Shown here piece by piece: positions 34,100 to 42,777 of a DNA stretch of 64,000 nucleotides. Under the pieces are notes generated by a model. That model was not told where the DNA came from. It did no database searches and saw only the letters and a program-made list of their open reading frames with translations. The stretch comes from Streptomyces sp. NBC_00376 (GTDB lineage Bacteria; Actinomycetota; Actinomycetes; Streptomycetales; Streptomycetaceae): the NCBI RefSeq assembly GCF_036077095.1, contig NZ_CP107960.1, positions 2,914,001-2,978,000 on the forward strand, given 5' to 3'. Position 1 is the first letter of the stretch. Every line of letters begins with the position of its first letter. The position numbers were made by a program, and so were the translations under genes.

Positions 34100-35311
34100 T
34101 CAGCGCCGGGCCACACCCTCCGCCCGCGCGGCGGCCGCCACCGCGGCCGTGACCGCAGGCGCCACCCGCTCGTCGAACGGCGACGGGATCACGTAGTCCG
34201 CCGCGAGCTCGTCGCCCACGACGTCGGCCAGCGCGTTCGCCGCGGCGATCTTCATGCCCTCGGTGATCCGGGAGGCCCGGACCTGGAGGGCGCCCGCGAA
34301 GATGCCGGGGAAGGCCAGCACGTTGTTGATCTGGTTCGGGTAGTCGGACCGCCCGGTCGCCACGACGGACGCGTACTTGTGCGCGATGTCGGGGTGGACC
34401 TCGGGGTTCGGGTTCGCCATGGCGAAGACGAACGCGCCGGGCGCCATCGAGGCGACGGCCGCCTCGGGGACCGTACCGCCGGAGACGCCGATGAAGACGT
34501 CGGCGCCCGCCAGCGCGCTCTCCAGCGGACCCGAGATCCCGGCCCGGTTGGTGAGCTCGGCCAGCTCGCGCTTGACCTCGGTGAGGTCCTCGCGGTCCCG
34601 GCTCACAATGCCCTTGCGGTCGGCCACGGCGACGTCGCCGAGCCCCGCCTCCAGCAGGAACTTCGCGATGGCGACGCCCGCGGCGCCGGCGCCGGAGATG
34701 ACGGCGCGCAGGTCGCCGAGGCTCCGGCCGGACAGCTTCGCGGCGTTCCGCAGGGCCGCGAGCGTCACGACGGCGGTGCCGTGCTGGTCGTCGTGGAAGA
34801 CCGGGATGTCGAGCCGCTCCTGGAGCTTGCGCTCGATCTCGAAGCAGCGCGGCGCCGAGATGTCCTCCAGGTTCACGCCCCCGAAGGACGGCGCGAGCCG
34901 GACGACGGTCTCGACGATCTCGTCCGCGTCGGTGGTCGCGAGTGCGATCGGCACCGCGTCGACGCCGCCGAACTGCTTGAACAGGATCGCCTTGCCCTCC
35001 ATCACGGGGAGGGACGCCTCGGGTCCGATGTCACCGAGGCCGAGAACCGCGGTGCCGTCCGTCACGACGGCGACGACCTGCGATTTCCAGGTGTAGTCGT
35101 GGACCAGGTCGGGATTCTCCGCGATGGCGCTGCACACCTTGGCGACGCCGGGCGTGTACGCGAGGGACAGGTCGTCCTTGTCACGGATGGGAACGGTGGC
35201 CTGCACGGCCATCTTCCCTCCGCGGTGGAGAGCGAAGGCCGGATCGAACGGCTCATCGGTGGTGCTGTCAGTGGTGCTGTCGCTGCGAGGATTGACGATC
35301 TCCGCTGCCAT
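34100..35311 (-). CDS. NAD(P)-dependent malic enzyme
   Basis: 403 residues of the short bacterial malic enzyme type. Key segments: AYTPGVAKVCSAIAENPDL, VTDGTAVLGLGDIGPEASLPVMEGKA, INLEDI-like GVNLEDISAPRCFEIE, FHDDQHGTAVVTLAAL (the metal-binding Asp pair) and the Rossmann motif [17 protein letters not shown]. The enzyme oxidatively decarboxylates malate to pyruvate, linking the TCA cycle to pyruvate and reducing power. The usual order in Streptomyces is next to the glutamate-type ABC transporter, as here. Cofactor preference (NAD or NADP) cannot be settled from sequence by eye. Confidence 0.93.
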   Translation of the reverse strand: MAAEIVNPRSDSTTDSTTDEPFDPAFALHRGGKMAVQATVPIRDKDDLSLAYTPGVAKVCSAIAENPDLVHDYTWKSQVVAVVTDGTAVLGLGDIGPEASLPVMEGKAILFKQFGGVDAVPIALATTDADEIVETVVRLAPSFGGVNLEDISAPRCFEIERKLQERLDIPVFHDDQHGTAVVTLAALRNAAKLSGRSLGDLRAVISGAGAAGVAIAKFLLEAGLGDVAVADRKGIVSRDREDLTEVKRELAELTNRAGISGPLESALAGADVFIGVSGGTVPEAAVASMAPGAFVFAMANPNPEVHPDIAHKYASVVATGRSDYPNQINNVLAFPGIFAGALQVRASRITEGMKIAAANALADVVGDELAADYVIPSPFDERVAPAVTAAVAAAARAEGVARR

Positions 35312-35832
35312 GGTGTTGACCCCTTAAGTCTTCATCGTTTGAGGGTGGCCACTCCTGGTTGAGGAGGGGTGGGCGGGCACCGCGTACGTGCCCCACGTCG
35401 GCGGTTGGCCCGCCCCGGCAGGGGGAAATACATACGCGCGGGCGCGCCGCACACGCGCCCTGAGCCCCGGATGAGGGGTGTAAAGGTCTTTCTTACCGGA
35501 CGAACCGCGTCATCGACGAGTCCATATCGGTTCGGTGACGTGACTCATAGTCGAATATCTGGACAAGTCCGCCAAGCGACAAAAGCGTCCACCAGTCGAG
35601 ACGCGCCGCAGATCTTCCGGCGTGATGGTGGAAACCCCAGAGATGGTCCGGCCTCGTGTACCGGCCTCGTGAGGTTCGGGGATCGCCCGTTATCCGATTT
35701 TGACACGAGCAGCGACCAGTTCGAGCCAGTCCGAATGGCAAGATGCCCTAATCCCACAGGGGGGCGACATCCGAAGTCGTGTGTCCATACCGCCTGGTAA
35801 CACCACCCTCACCTGCCGGAGGCAACCCGATC
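35312..35832. other. intergenic region between malic enzyme and the transporter operon
   Basis: 521 bases without a supported gene; it must hold the divergent promoters of the malic enzyme and transporter operon. A TTGACA at 35699-35704 could be a -35 for the transporter, but no -10 at standard spacing is convincing. The distal 100 bases before the lipoprotein gene may be a leader. Confidence 0.5.
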
Positions 35833-36783
35833 ATGACCGCAAGCACCACTCGTCGCACGGCCGCGAAATCCAGGATCGCAGCGGTTTGCGCCATCGCGGT
35901 CGCCGGCACCATGCTGCTGGCCGCCTGTGGCGACCAGACCAAGAACAACCCGCGGAACGACTCGGCATCGGCCCGGGCGCCGCTCGCTGACCTCCTGCCC
36001 AAGGAGATCCAGGACAAGGGCGTCATCAGGGTCGGTTCGGACATCGCGTACCCGCCGGTCGAGTTCAAGGACAAGTCCGGCAACACGGTCGGCATCGACC
36101 CCGACATCGGCGCCGCGCTCGGCAAGCAGCTCGGCGTGACCTTCGAGTTCCAGAACGGCACGTTCGACACGCTGATCACCGGTCTGCGCTCCAAGCGCTA
36201 CGACCTTGCGATGTCGTCGATGACCGACACCAAGGACCGCCAGCAGGGCATCGACTCCGAGACGAAGAAGAAGGTCGGCGAGGGCGTCGACTTCGTCGAC
36301 TACTTCACCGCCGGAGTCTCGATCTACACCCGGAAGGGCGACGACCAGGGAATCAAGACCTGGGCGGACCTCTGCGGCAAGAAGATCGCCGTCCAGCGCG
36401 GCACCGTCTCGCACAACCTCGCCAAGGACGAGTCGAAGAAGTGCACGGGCGGCAAGAAGATCGCGATCGAGACCTTCGACAACGACCTGGAGGCCCAGAC
36501 CCGGCTGCGCAGCGGTGGCGCCGACGCCGGCTCCTCCGACTTCCCGGTGGCCGCGTACGCGGTGAAGACCTCGGGCGGTGGCAAGGACTTCCAGATCGTC
36601 GGCGAGCAGGTCGAGGCCGCCCCCTACGGCATCGCCGTCGCCAAGGGCAACGACCAGCTGACCAAGGCCGTGCAGGCGGCACTGGACGCGATCATCAAGA
36701 ACGGCGAGTACGGCAAGATCATCTCCAAGTGGGGTGTCGAGGCCGGTGCGGTCACCGAGGCCAAGGTGAACGGCGGATCCTGA
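35833..36783 (+). CDS. amino acid (glutamate-type) ABC transporter substrate-binding lipoprotein
   Basis: 316 residues. A lipoprotein signal peptide ends in MLLAAC (lipobox), so Cys would be lipidated and anchor the protein outside the membrane. The mature protein is a polar amino acid binding fold: GVIRVGSDIAYPPVEFKDKSGNTVGIDPDIGAALGKQLG, FDTLITGLRSKRYDLAMSSM and the C-terminal GEYGKIISKWGVE. ATG 35833 follows CGGAGG. The permease and ATPase genes follow. Glutamate/glutamine specificity is inferred from family and gene order, not shown. Confidence 0.9.
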   Translation: MTASTTRRTAAKSRIAAVCAIAVAGTMLLAACGDQTKNNPRNDSASARAPLADLLPKEIQDKGVIRVGSDIAYPPVEFKDKSGNTVGIDPDIGAALGKQLGVTFEFQNGTFDTLITGLRSKRYDLAMSSMTDTKDRQQGIDSETKKKVGEGVDFVDYFTAGVSIYTRKGDDQGIKTWADLCGKKIAVQRGTVSHNLAKDESKKCTGGKKIAIETFDNDLEAQTRLRSGGADAGSSDFPVAAYAVKTSGGGKDFQIVGEQVEAAPYGIAVAKGNDQLTKAVQAALDAIIKNGEYGKIISKWGVEAGAVTEAKVNGGS

Positions 36784-36812
36784 TCAGGGACCGGCGCAGA
36801 AAGGTTCTTCCT

Positions 36813-37763
36813 GTGACTGACATCAAGAAAGCGGGCCCGGCCGACCAGCCGCCCATACCCCTCGCCACGTCCTCCGGTCCCGAGGCGATCAGGGCCATTC
36901 CGGTCCGGCACTACGGCCGGTACGTCTCGGCCGTCATCGCCATCGCCGCGCTCGTCGCGATCGTCTACGCCTTCAGCCAGGGCAAGATCAACTGGGGTGC
37001 GGTCCCGGACTACTTCTTCGACGACCGCATCCTCAAGGGCGTCACCCAGACCCTGCTGCTGACCGCGCTGTCCATGGTCATCGGCATCGTCGGCGGCGTT
37101 CTGCTGGCCGTGATGCGGCTGTCGCGGAACCCGGTGACCTCGTCGATCGCCTGGTTCTACATCTGGTTCTTCCGCGGCACCCCGGTCCTGGTCCAGCTCT
37201 TCGTCTGGTTCAACCTGGGCCTGGTCTTCGAGTACATCAACCTGATGCCGATCTACAAGGACTACTGGTCGAGCTTCATGACGCCGCTGCTGACGGCGCT
37301 GCTCGGCCTGGGTCTCAACGAGGCCGCCTACATGGCCGAGATCTGCCGTGCGGGTCTGCTCTCGGTCGACGAGGGCCAGACGGAGGCGTCGCACGCGCTG
37401 GGCATGAGCCACGGCAAGACCCTGCGCCGCGTCGTGATCCCGCAGGCGATGCGGGTGATCGTGCCGCCGACGGGCAACGAAGTGATCAACATGCTCAAGA
37501 CGACGTCGCTGGTGGCGGCGGTGCAGTTCTACGAGCTGTTCAAGTACGCCCAGGACATCGGGCAGGCGTCCGGAGCCCCGGTCGAGATGTACTTCCTGGC
37601 CGCGGCCTGGTATCTGATCATGACCTCGGTGCTGAGCGTCGGCCAGTACTACCTGGAGCGGTACTACGCGCGCGGTTCGAGCCGCAACCTGCCGCCCACC
37701 CCGTTCCAGAAGGTCAGGGCCAACCTCCTGTCCATCGGCCGCCCGAAGGGAGGCATCGCATGA
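36813..37763 (+). CDS. amino acid ABC transporter permease
   Basis: 316 residues from GTG 36813 (preceded by AAAGG). The soluble N-terminus of ~45 residues is followed by about six membrane helices. The EAA-loop typical of importer permeases is [29 protein letters not shown], which docks the ATPase. [14 protein letters not shown] is the signature segment of the polar amino acid permease family. It sits 29 bases after the lipoprotein gene and overlaps the ATPase by ATGA, so one operon is very likely. Confidence 0.92.
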   Translation: MTDIKKAGPADQPPIPLATSSGPEAIRAIPVRHYGRYVSAVIAIAALVAIVYAFSQGKINWGAVPDYFFDDRILKGVTQTLLLTALSMVIGIVGGVLLAVMRLSRNPVTSSIAWFYIWFFRGTPVLVQLFVWFNLGLVFEYINLMPIYKDYWSSFMTPLLTALLGLGLNEAAYMAEICRAGLLSVDEGQTEASHALGMSHGKTLRRVVIPQAMRVIVPPTGNEVINMLKTTSLVAAVQFYELFKYAQDIGQASGAPVEMYFLAAAWYLIMTSVLSVGQYYLERYYARGSSRNLPPTPFQKVRANLLSIGRPKGGIA

Positions 37764-38527
37764 CCGCCACCGCCATGGTGAAGGCCGAGGGCGTCCACAA
37801 GTCCTTCGGCGCCGCGCACATCCTCAAGGGCATCGACCTGGAGGTCGCGCCCCGGGAGGTCTTCTGCCTGATCGGCCCGTCCGGTTCCGGCAAGTCGACG
37901 TTCCTGCGGTGCATCAACCACCTGGAGCAGATCAACGCCGGCCGGCTGTACGTCGACGGCGAGCTGGTGGGCTACCGCCAGAAGGGCGACAAGCTCTACG
38001 AGCTCAAGGACAGTGAGGTCGCGCTGAAGCGCCGGGACATCGGCATGGTCTTCCAGCGCTTCAACCTCTTCCCGCACATGACGGCGATCGAGAACGTCAT
38101 GGAGGCACCCGTCCAGGTCAGGCGCGAGTCCAAGGCCGTCGCGAGGGCCCGGGCCGAGCGGCTGCTGGACCGGGTCGGCCTCGGCGACAAGGCGAAGAAC
38201 TACCCCTCCCAGCTCTCCGGCGGACAGCAGCAGCGGGTGGCCATCGCCCGTGCCCTGGCCATGGAGCCGAAGCTGATGCTCTTCGACGAGCCGACGTCGG
38301 CGCTCGACCCGGAGCTGGTGGGCGACGTCCTGGACGTCATGCGCGGTCTCGCTGAGGACGGCATGACGATGGTCGTCGTGACCCACGAGATGGGCTTCGC
38401 CCGTGAGGTCGGCGACGCGCTGGTCTTCATGGACGACGGCGTGGTGGTCGAGTCCGGCCACCCGCGCGACGTGCTGACCAACCCGCAGCACGACCGCACG
38501 AAGTCGTTCCTGTCGAAGGTGCTTTAG
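37760..38527 (+). CDS. amino acid ABC transporter ATP-binding protein
   Basis: 255 residues with Walker [11 protein letters not shown]-loop [13 protein letters not shown], signature LSGGQQQR, Walker [14 protein letters not shown] and switch His in VVTHEMGF. The ...[11 protein letters not shown] sequence is characteristic of the GlnQ-like polar amino acid family. It completes a three-gene importer with the lipoprotein and permease. A 19-bp hairpin terminator begins 8 bases after the stop. Confidence 0.94.
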   Translation: MTATAMVKAEGVHKSFGAAHILKGIDLEVAPREVFCLIGPSGSGKSTFLRCINHLEQINAGRLYVDGELVGYRQKGDKLYELKDSEVALKRRDIGMVFQRFNLFPHMTAIENVMEAPVQVRRESKAVARARAERLLDRVGLGDKAKNYPSQLSGGQQQRVAIARALAMEPKLMLFDEPTSALDPELVGDVLDVMRGLAEDGMTMVVVTHEMGFAREVGDALVFMDDGVVVESGHPRDVLTNPQHDRTKSFLSKVL

Positions 38528-38535
38528 CAGCAGCG

Positions 38536-38580
38536 GGAGAAGGGCGGTACGGAGCCGAGAGCTCCGTACCGCCCTTCTCC
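38536..38580. terminator. terminator after the amino acid ABC transporter operon
   Basis: Perfect 19-bp stem (38536-38554 with 38562-38580) and a 7-base loop, centred between the transporter and the convergent minus-strand gene at 38599. It can act for both directions. Confidence 0.88.
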
Positions 38581-38598
38581 GTCCGTTCCCTGCTTCTC

Positions 38599-39351
38599 CT
38601 ACTTCTTCGGCAGCAGCTGCGGGCTGAGCAGCAGCTCCCGCAGCTGGGCACGGGTCAGCGGCGGCGTCTTCAGGAGCGGGCCCTGCGCCCGCTCGCCCTT
38701 GAAGCCGGTGCTGTCGCGGACGGACAGCACCCCGCCGTCCTTGAAGGTGAGCCGGCCGGACAGCTCCCTGCCCCACTGCGGCACGCCGTCGTAGTTCATC
38801 GGGTCGCTCCAGGTCGTCAGCACGCGCCCGTCCGGCAGCTTCTCGTTCACGCAGTCCGGCATGGCCGGCACCCCGGGGGCGGCCTCGCACGGGTTTTCCC
38901 CCGCAATGCTGCTTCCGGTCTTCATGTAGCCGATGACGAGGTAGCCGACACCGCCGTCCCTGCGTACCGAGAAGTGCCCGTCCAACGGCCCCTCCAGGTG
39001 CGGCATCTCCCGCTCGGAGGTGTCGCCCTTGATGACGACCGACAGCGAGACCTGATCGATGTCCCCGACGCCCTTGGGCAGCACCTTCGCCAGGTCCTTC
39101 GCCCGACCGCTGTTCCCCGCGAGCTCGACCGGCGCCGCCACCGTGGTCTCCTGCGTGTCGCCGCCCTTCGCGGCCAGGTTCGGCACCACGACGGCCCCGC
39201 CCGCGACCACGGCGGCCGCCGCGACCGAGACGGTGACCCGCCGCCGCAGCCGCACCCGGGCGGCCCCGGCGTACACCGTCCGGGTGGTGGTGGCCGGCGC
39301 TCCCGCGTCGTCCGCGGCCCGCCCCAGCAGCTCGTGCACGTCGTTGCTCAT
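38599..39351 (-). CDS. single-pass membrane protein co-transcribed with a SigE-family sigma factor (putative anti-sigma)
   Basis: 250 residues. Residues 1-38 form a cytoplasmic, Arg-rich N-terminus; one hydrophobic helix follows (VTVSVAAAAVVAGGAVVVPNLA, ~39-60), and a ~190-residue extracytoplasmic part ends the protein. No zinc-binding HxxxCxxC motif is present, so a classical anti-sigma call is not secured. Its ATG overlaps the sigma factor stop, which is the usual arrangement for a membrane regulator of that sigma. It may sense an envelope signal; this is an inference from topology and gene order. Confidence 0.7.
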   Translation of the reverse strand: MSNDVHELLGRAADDAGAPATTTRTVYAGAARVRLRRRVTVSVAAAAVVAGGAVVVPNLAAKGGDTQETTVAAPVELAGNSGRAKDLAKVLPKGVGDIDQVSLSVVIKGDTSEREMPHLEGPLDGHFSVRRDGGVGYLVIGYMKTGSSIAGENPCEAAPGVPAMPDCVNEKLPDGRVLTTWSDPMNYDGVPQWGRELSGRLTFKDGGVLSVRDSTGFKGERAQGPLLKTPPLTRAQLRELLLSPQLLPKK

Positions 39352-39836
39352 ACCAATTCCTCCGCCATCTCGGCGCGCAGCGCCGCCAACCCCCGAGCCG
39401 CGTGGCTCTTGACCGTGTTCTCCCGCATCCCGAGCAGCCCGGCCGTGGCCTCGACGCTCAGGTCCTCCCAGTAGCGCAGGACCAGTACGGCCCGTTGCTT
39501 GTCCGTGAGCCGGGCGAGCGCCGCCCGCACCGCCAGCCCGGTGTCCGTGTCCGGCGCCCGGCCGGCGCGGTCGGGCAGTTCGCCGTAGGACTGTTCGCGC
39601 CGCCAGAACCGGCGGCGGGATGCGATGAAGGTGTTGATCAGCGTCTTGCGCGCGTACGCCTCGATGTTGTCGAGCCGTCCGTACCGCCGCCCCCCGAGCA
39701 CCACCTTGACCAGCGTCGCCTGGACCAGGTCATCGGCTTCGTGCCGGTCGCCGCAGAGCAGGTACGCGCTGCGGAACAGCGCGGTACGTCTGCCTTCGAC
39801 GAAGGCGTGCAGCGCGGCATCGTCATCGATCCGCAT
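39348..39836 (-). CDS. SigE-family RNA polymerase sigma factor
   Basis: 162 residues of the short SigE-like actinobacterial ECF group: ALHAFVEGRRTALFRSAYLLCGDRHEADDLVQATLVKVVL (region 2.1-2.2), IEAYARKTLINTFIASRRRFWRRE (2.3-2.4) and region 4 LTDKQRAVLVLRYWEDLSVEATAGLLGMRENTVKSHAARGLAALR. The ATG at 39836 gives the normal N-terminus. It overlaps the next gene by ATGA. These factors typically answer to cell-envelope or surface cues, but this member's regulon is not evident here. Confidence 0.92.
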   Translation of the reverse strand: MRIDDDAALHAFVEGRRTALFRSAYLLCGDRHEADDLVQATLVKVVLGGRRYGRLDNIEAYARKTLINTFIASRRRFWRREQSYGELPDRAGRAPDTDTGLAVRAALARLTDKQRAVLVLRYWEDLSVEATAGLLGMRENTVKSHAARGLAALRAEMAEELV

Positions 39837-39922
39837 CGTCGGCGCCCCTCTCCGGGTCCGCGGGTGCGGACCGTCTCACCCTTCCAGTGCGGTGGGGTGC
39901 GCAGCGGGTTGCAGCGACGTCA

Positions 39923-39966
39923 GAAACAGATCACGGGCGGTGCGCCCGGAAACAGATCACGGGCGG
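39923..39966. repeat. 18-base direct repeat
   Basis: GAAACAGATCACGGGCGG occurs at 39923-39940 and again, identical, at 39949-39966 (period 26). It lies between the sigma factor and methyltransferase genes. It could be a tandem operator or a recent small duplication. Confidence 0.7.
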
Positions 39967-40008
39967 CACGGCCTTCGGCCGTACCGCCCGCCCCTCCCCC
40001 TCGTCCCG

Positions 40009-40770
40009 CTACTTCACGGCGAGCACCAGGGCGTCCGAGGGCGAGGCCCAGACGGTCCGCGCCTCCCCGAATCCCGCCTCGCGCAGGGTGTCGGTGTGCC
40101 ACCGCACGGGGGGCATGTCGCCGTCCGCGTGCTCGCCGTAGATCTCGTACCGCTCGGCGGTCGGTCCGGCGAGGACCGGGTCCTTGGCGGCCAGCGCCCA
40201 CCAGTCGGCCCAGTCGAGAGCGCCCGCGGCCTTGGCCTGGTCCATGACGGCGTGCCGGTGGGCGCGTTCGGCCGCGTTGATCCGGGGCGTCGCGGTGTCG
40301 ATCATGTGGTCCGCGTTCATGAACACCCCGCCGTCCCGGACGAGCCCGCCGATGTGCCCGTAGAGCGCGGTGAGCGGTTCGGTGTGCAGCCAGTGCAGGG
40401 CGGTGGCGGTGAGGACGGCGTCGTACGAGTCGTACGGCAACCGCCCGGCCCACTCGGGGTCCTTGAGGTCGGCGGTGACGAAGGTGACGCGCTCGTCGCC
40501 GTCGAAGTAGCCGCGTGCGATGGCGAGCAGCGCCGGGTCGAGATCCACGCCGGTACTGGTGGCTTCCGGGAACCGCTTGAGCAGCCGGTCCGTAATACTT
40601 CCCGTACCGCATGCGAGATCGAGCACCCTCGGCCGCGGCCCGACGAGGGCCTCGACCATGTCCAGCATCACCCGGAACCGCTCCTCGCGGTCGGGCATGT
40701 ACCACTCCTGCTGCCGGTCCCAGCTCTCCTGCCAGGCCCGCCAGTCCGTACCTGTCGATGTCTCAGTCAC
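40009..40770 (-). CDS. class I SAM-dependent methyltransferase
   Basis: 253 residues from GTG 40770, preceded by GGAGG at good spacing. A methyltransferase core is clear: RVLDLACGTGSITDRLLKRFP (motif I) then GVDLDPALLAIA (motif II) and DAVLTATALHWL (motif IV region). The N-terminal WQESWDRQQEWYMPDREERFRVMLDMVEAL and the AERAHRHAVMDQ helical lid resemble small-molecule methyltransferases of the Methyltransf_25 type. Substrate is not predictable. It is divergent from the CGNR regulator gene and shares with it an ATGTAAT/ATTACAT inverted repeat. Confidence 0.85.
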   Translation of the reverse strand: MTETSTGTDWRAWQESWDRQQEWYMPDREERFRVMLDMVEALVGPRPRVLDLACGTGSITDRLLKRFPEATSTGVDLDPALLAIARGYFDGDERVTFVTADLKDPEWAGRLPYDSYDAVLTATALHWLHTEPLTALYGHIGGLVRDGGVFMNADHMIDTATPRINAAERAHRHAVMDQAKAAGALDWADWWALAAKDPVLAGPTAERYEIYGEHADGDMPPVRWHTDTLREAGFGEARTVWASPSDALVLAVK

Positions 40771-40781
40771 CAGGAACCTCC

Positions 40782-40816
40782 ATGTAATACCCTGGACCTG
40801 CAAAGGCCCATTACAT
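40782..40816. promoter_or_regulatory. ATGTAAT/ATTACAT inverted repeat in the divergent promoter region
   Basis: ATGTAAT at 40782-40788 and ATTACAT at 40810-40816 are 7-base perfect inverted copies, 21 bases apart, in the 89-base gap between the methyltransferase and CGNR genes. A/T-rich arms in such GC-rich DNA suggest an operator or overlapping -10 elements for the two promoters. Confidence 0.5.
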
Positions 40817-40859
40817 CGTTCGCTGCACCGACCATAGACCCACGCCGTAAGGACTACAA

Positions 40860-41489
40860 GTGGAACTGGCCTATTACTCGGACTACGCCGTGCGTCTGGT
40901 CAACACCGAGGAGCCGGCCCGCAACAAGGACTCCCTCACCTCCGTGGAGGCGGTCCGCGAGCTGTTCGGCGCCAACGGCCAGGCGGCCCGGCGGGCGACC
41001 GACGCGGACGTGACGCGCTTCAGGTCGGTACGGGCCCGGCTGCGCTCGGTCTTCGAGGCGGCCGACGGCGGGGACGAGACACTCGCCGTCGACCTGCTCA
41101 ACTCACTGCTGCTGGAGTTCCCGGTCAGCCCGCAGATCTCCGGCCACGAGACCCGGGACGAGGACGGAAAGCCGGACTGGCACATGCACCTGGCCGACCA
41201 TCCGTCGAACGCGACGGCCGGGTACGCCGCCATCGCGGCGATGGGCCTCGCCTTCCACCTCACCTCGTACGGGGTCGACCGGCTCGGCCTGTGCGAGGCG
41301 TCGCCGTGCCGCAACGCCTACCTCGACACCTCCACCAACCGTTCGCGCCGCTACTGCTCCGACCGCTGCGCGACCCGGGCCAATGTGGCCGCCTACCGGG
41401 CCCGCAAGCGCCTGGAGACGGAACGGGCGGCCGACACCGGCCGCAGCGCGGAGACCGCCCAGGTCACCACACCCAGCACCGACCGCTGA
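40860..41489 (+). CDS. CGNR zinc-finger / ABATE domain putative stress-response regulator
   Basis: 209 residues. N-terminal ABATE-type part begins ELAYYSDYAVRLVNTEE. The C-terminus is a CGNR zinc finger: LCEASPCRNAYLDTSTNRSRRYCSDRCATRANVAAYRARKR, with four Cys and the RNA/DNA-binding basic tail. The family is described as putative stress-induced transcriptional regulators; targets are unknown. GTG 40860 follows TAAGGA. The 3' end overlaps the convergent sodX gene by 97 bases. The divergent methyltransferase is a plausible target. Confidence 0.85.
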   Translation: MELAYYSDYAVRLVNTEEPARNKDSLTSVEAVRELFGANGQAARRATDADVTRFRSVRARLRSVFEAADGGDETLAVDLLNSLLLEFPVSPQISGHETRDEDGKPDWHMHLADHPSNATAGYAAIAAMGLAFHLTSYGVDRLGLCEASPCRNAYLDTSTNRSRRYCSDRCATRANVAAYRARKRLETERAADTGRSAETAQVTTPSTDR

Positions 41490-41860
41490 TCCTTCTTCAG
41501 CGGCCGGTAGCGCGCCCGGACCCTGGCCAGTACGAACTCCTCGGGCACCGTCCCGTAGTCCGTGCTGTCACCGCCCGCGAAGCTGTTGTCGGCCAGCACC
41601 CACCAGCCGCCCCGACGACGCTCGGCGGCCCGCTTGACGACCAGCAGGTCCTGCTGGAACGGATGCCGCAGAATCACCACGTCCCCGGGGCGCACCTCCG
41701 CCCCGTAATGCACCAGCAGCCAGTCCCCGTGATGGAGCGTCGGCACCATCGACGGCCCGGTCACCTCCACCACCTGGAACGGCATCCGCGGGGACATCCC
41801 GCGCCCGCCCTGTCCCCGCGTCAGCTCAGGCACCTCCGGCACCTCCGGCACGTCCCGCAT
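41393..41860 (-). CDS. sodX: nickel-type superoxide dismutase maturation protease
   Basis: 155 residues from ATG 41860, which is preceded by GGGGAGG; an upstream ATG at 41917 lacks a ribosome-binding site. It is a small signal-peptidase-type serine protease: VVEVTGPSMVPTLHHGDWLLVHY holds the catalytic Ser (PSM), and VVKRAAERR with WVLADNS carries the catalytic Lys and the downstream box. It removes the short N-terminal propeptide of SodN, so that the new N-terminal His can bind nickel. The adjacent divergent sodN gene makes the call specific. Confidence 0.92.
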   Translation of the reverse strand: MRDVPEVPEVPELTRGQGGRGMSPRMPFQVVEVTGPSMVPTLHHGDWLLVHYGAEVRPGDVVILRHPFQQDLLVVKRAAERRRGGWWVLADNSFAGGDSTDYGTVPEEFVLARVRARYRPLKKDQRSVLGVVTWAVSALRPVSAARSVSRRLRAR

Positions 41861-42040
41861 CTCTCCGACACCTCCCCGGTCCGTCCAGTACACCGTCCCG
41901 TACAGCGTTACGTACATTCGGCCACTGGTCCCATCCTCGCCCTGGACTTTTGGCCTAAGCCCATGGGGGCACCCACGAAATCACGTCTCTCACCGAGTAA
42001 TGTCCCACCTGAGAAGACGATCACGAGGAAGGACAGCTCA

Positions 42041-42436
42041 ATGCTTTCCCGCCTGTTTGCCCCCAAGGTGAAGGTCAGCGCCCACTGCGACCTGCCCTGC
42101 GGCGTGTACGACCCGGCCCAGGCCCGCATCGAGGCGGAGTCCGTCAAGGCCGTCCAGGAGAAGTACCAGGCCAACGAGGACCCGCACTTCCGGGCCCGCG
42201 CGGTGGTCATCAAGGAGCAGCGCGCCGAGCTCGCCAAGCACCACGTCTCGGTGCTGTGGAGCGACTACTTCAAGCCCCCGCACTTCGAGAAGTACCCGGA
42301 GCTGCACCAGCTGGTCAACGACGCCCTGAAGGCCCTGTCGGCCGCCAAGGCCTCCACGGACCCGGCGACGGGCCAGAAGGCGCTGGACTACATCGCCCAG
42401 ATCGACAAGATCTTCTGGGAGACGAAGAAGGCCTGA
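42041..42436 (+). CDS. sodN: nickel superoxide dismutase
   Basis: 131 residues. The first 14 residues (MLSRLFAPKVKVSA) are the propeptide; cleavage exposes HCDLPCGVYDP, whose His1, Cys2 and Cys6 form the nickel hook. The rest matches the compact four-helix SodN fold (QARIEAESVKAVQEKY and HHVSVLWSDYFKPPHFEKYP). It disproportionates superoxide in the cytoplasm. The ATG at 42041 follows GAGGAAGGA. Family knowledge: sodN is nickel-induced and sodF is repressed inversely through the Nur regulator. A strong hairpin follows the gene. Confidence 0.97.
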   Translation: MLSRLFAPKVKVSAHCDLPCGVYDPAQARIEAESVKAVQEKYQANEDPHFRARAVVIKEQRAELAKHHVSVLWSDYFKPPHFEKYPELHQLVNDALKALSAAKASTDPATGQKALDYIAQIDKIFWETKKA

Positions 42437-42491
42437 CCTTCCAGTCCCTGCTCCGAAGGGGTGCGACCGCTTGCCGGTCGCACCCCTTCGG
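42402..42491 (+). ncRNA. probable s-SodF-type small RNA from the sodN 3' end (approximate limits)
   Basis: Family knowledge: in S. coelicolor the 3'UTR of sodN mRNA is processed into a ~90-nt stable RNA that base-pairs with and silences sodF mRNA. The same arrangement is visible here: the sodN tail, a short UTR, then a 17-bp terminator ending at 42491. The 5' limit is an estimate; sodF is outside the window, so complementarity was not checked. Confidence 0.5.
42453..42491 (+). terminator. terminator of sodN
   Basis: Perfect 17-bp stem (42453-42469 with 42475-42491) and 5-base loop, 16 bases after the sodN stop. It also forms the 3' end of the likely small RNA. Confidence 0.88.
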
Positions 42492-42495
42492 CCGT

Positions 42496-42777
42496 TCCTG
42501 GAGAGGAACGGGAGATCACCTGCGGTGGACGAAGATGACGCCCAGGCAGGCGATCTCGAAGGCCCCGCGCCGGGGCAGTTCAACGACCCCCGCACGGCCG
42601 AACTCCTTGCCGGGGGAAGACTGCGGTTGCCGTTCCACGCACCGGATTCGTTCACGCAGATGCACTGCCCGGGCAGCACCACCCCACTGCTGCGCCCCTC
42701 CCAATTCCCGCCCGAGAACGCTGAGTCGGCGCAGGGTACTCGCCGGCAACCGGGGGGCCCGGGCGAATTCCTGCCGG
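42496..42777. other. gap between sodN terminator and XRE-cupin gene
   Basis: 282 bases. Short open frames here show no homology I recognise and no ribosome-binding site of note, so I call no gene. The lead-in contains a small CGTTCC/GGAACG inverted repeat. Confidence 0.4.

Noticed and set aside
42516..42749. A 77-codon minus-strand frame between sodN and the XRE gene
   Set aside because: No ribosome-binding site and no family pattern; kept as non-coding.
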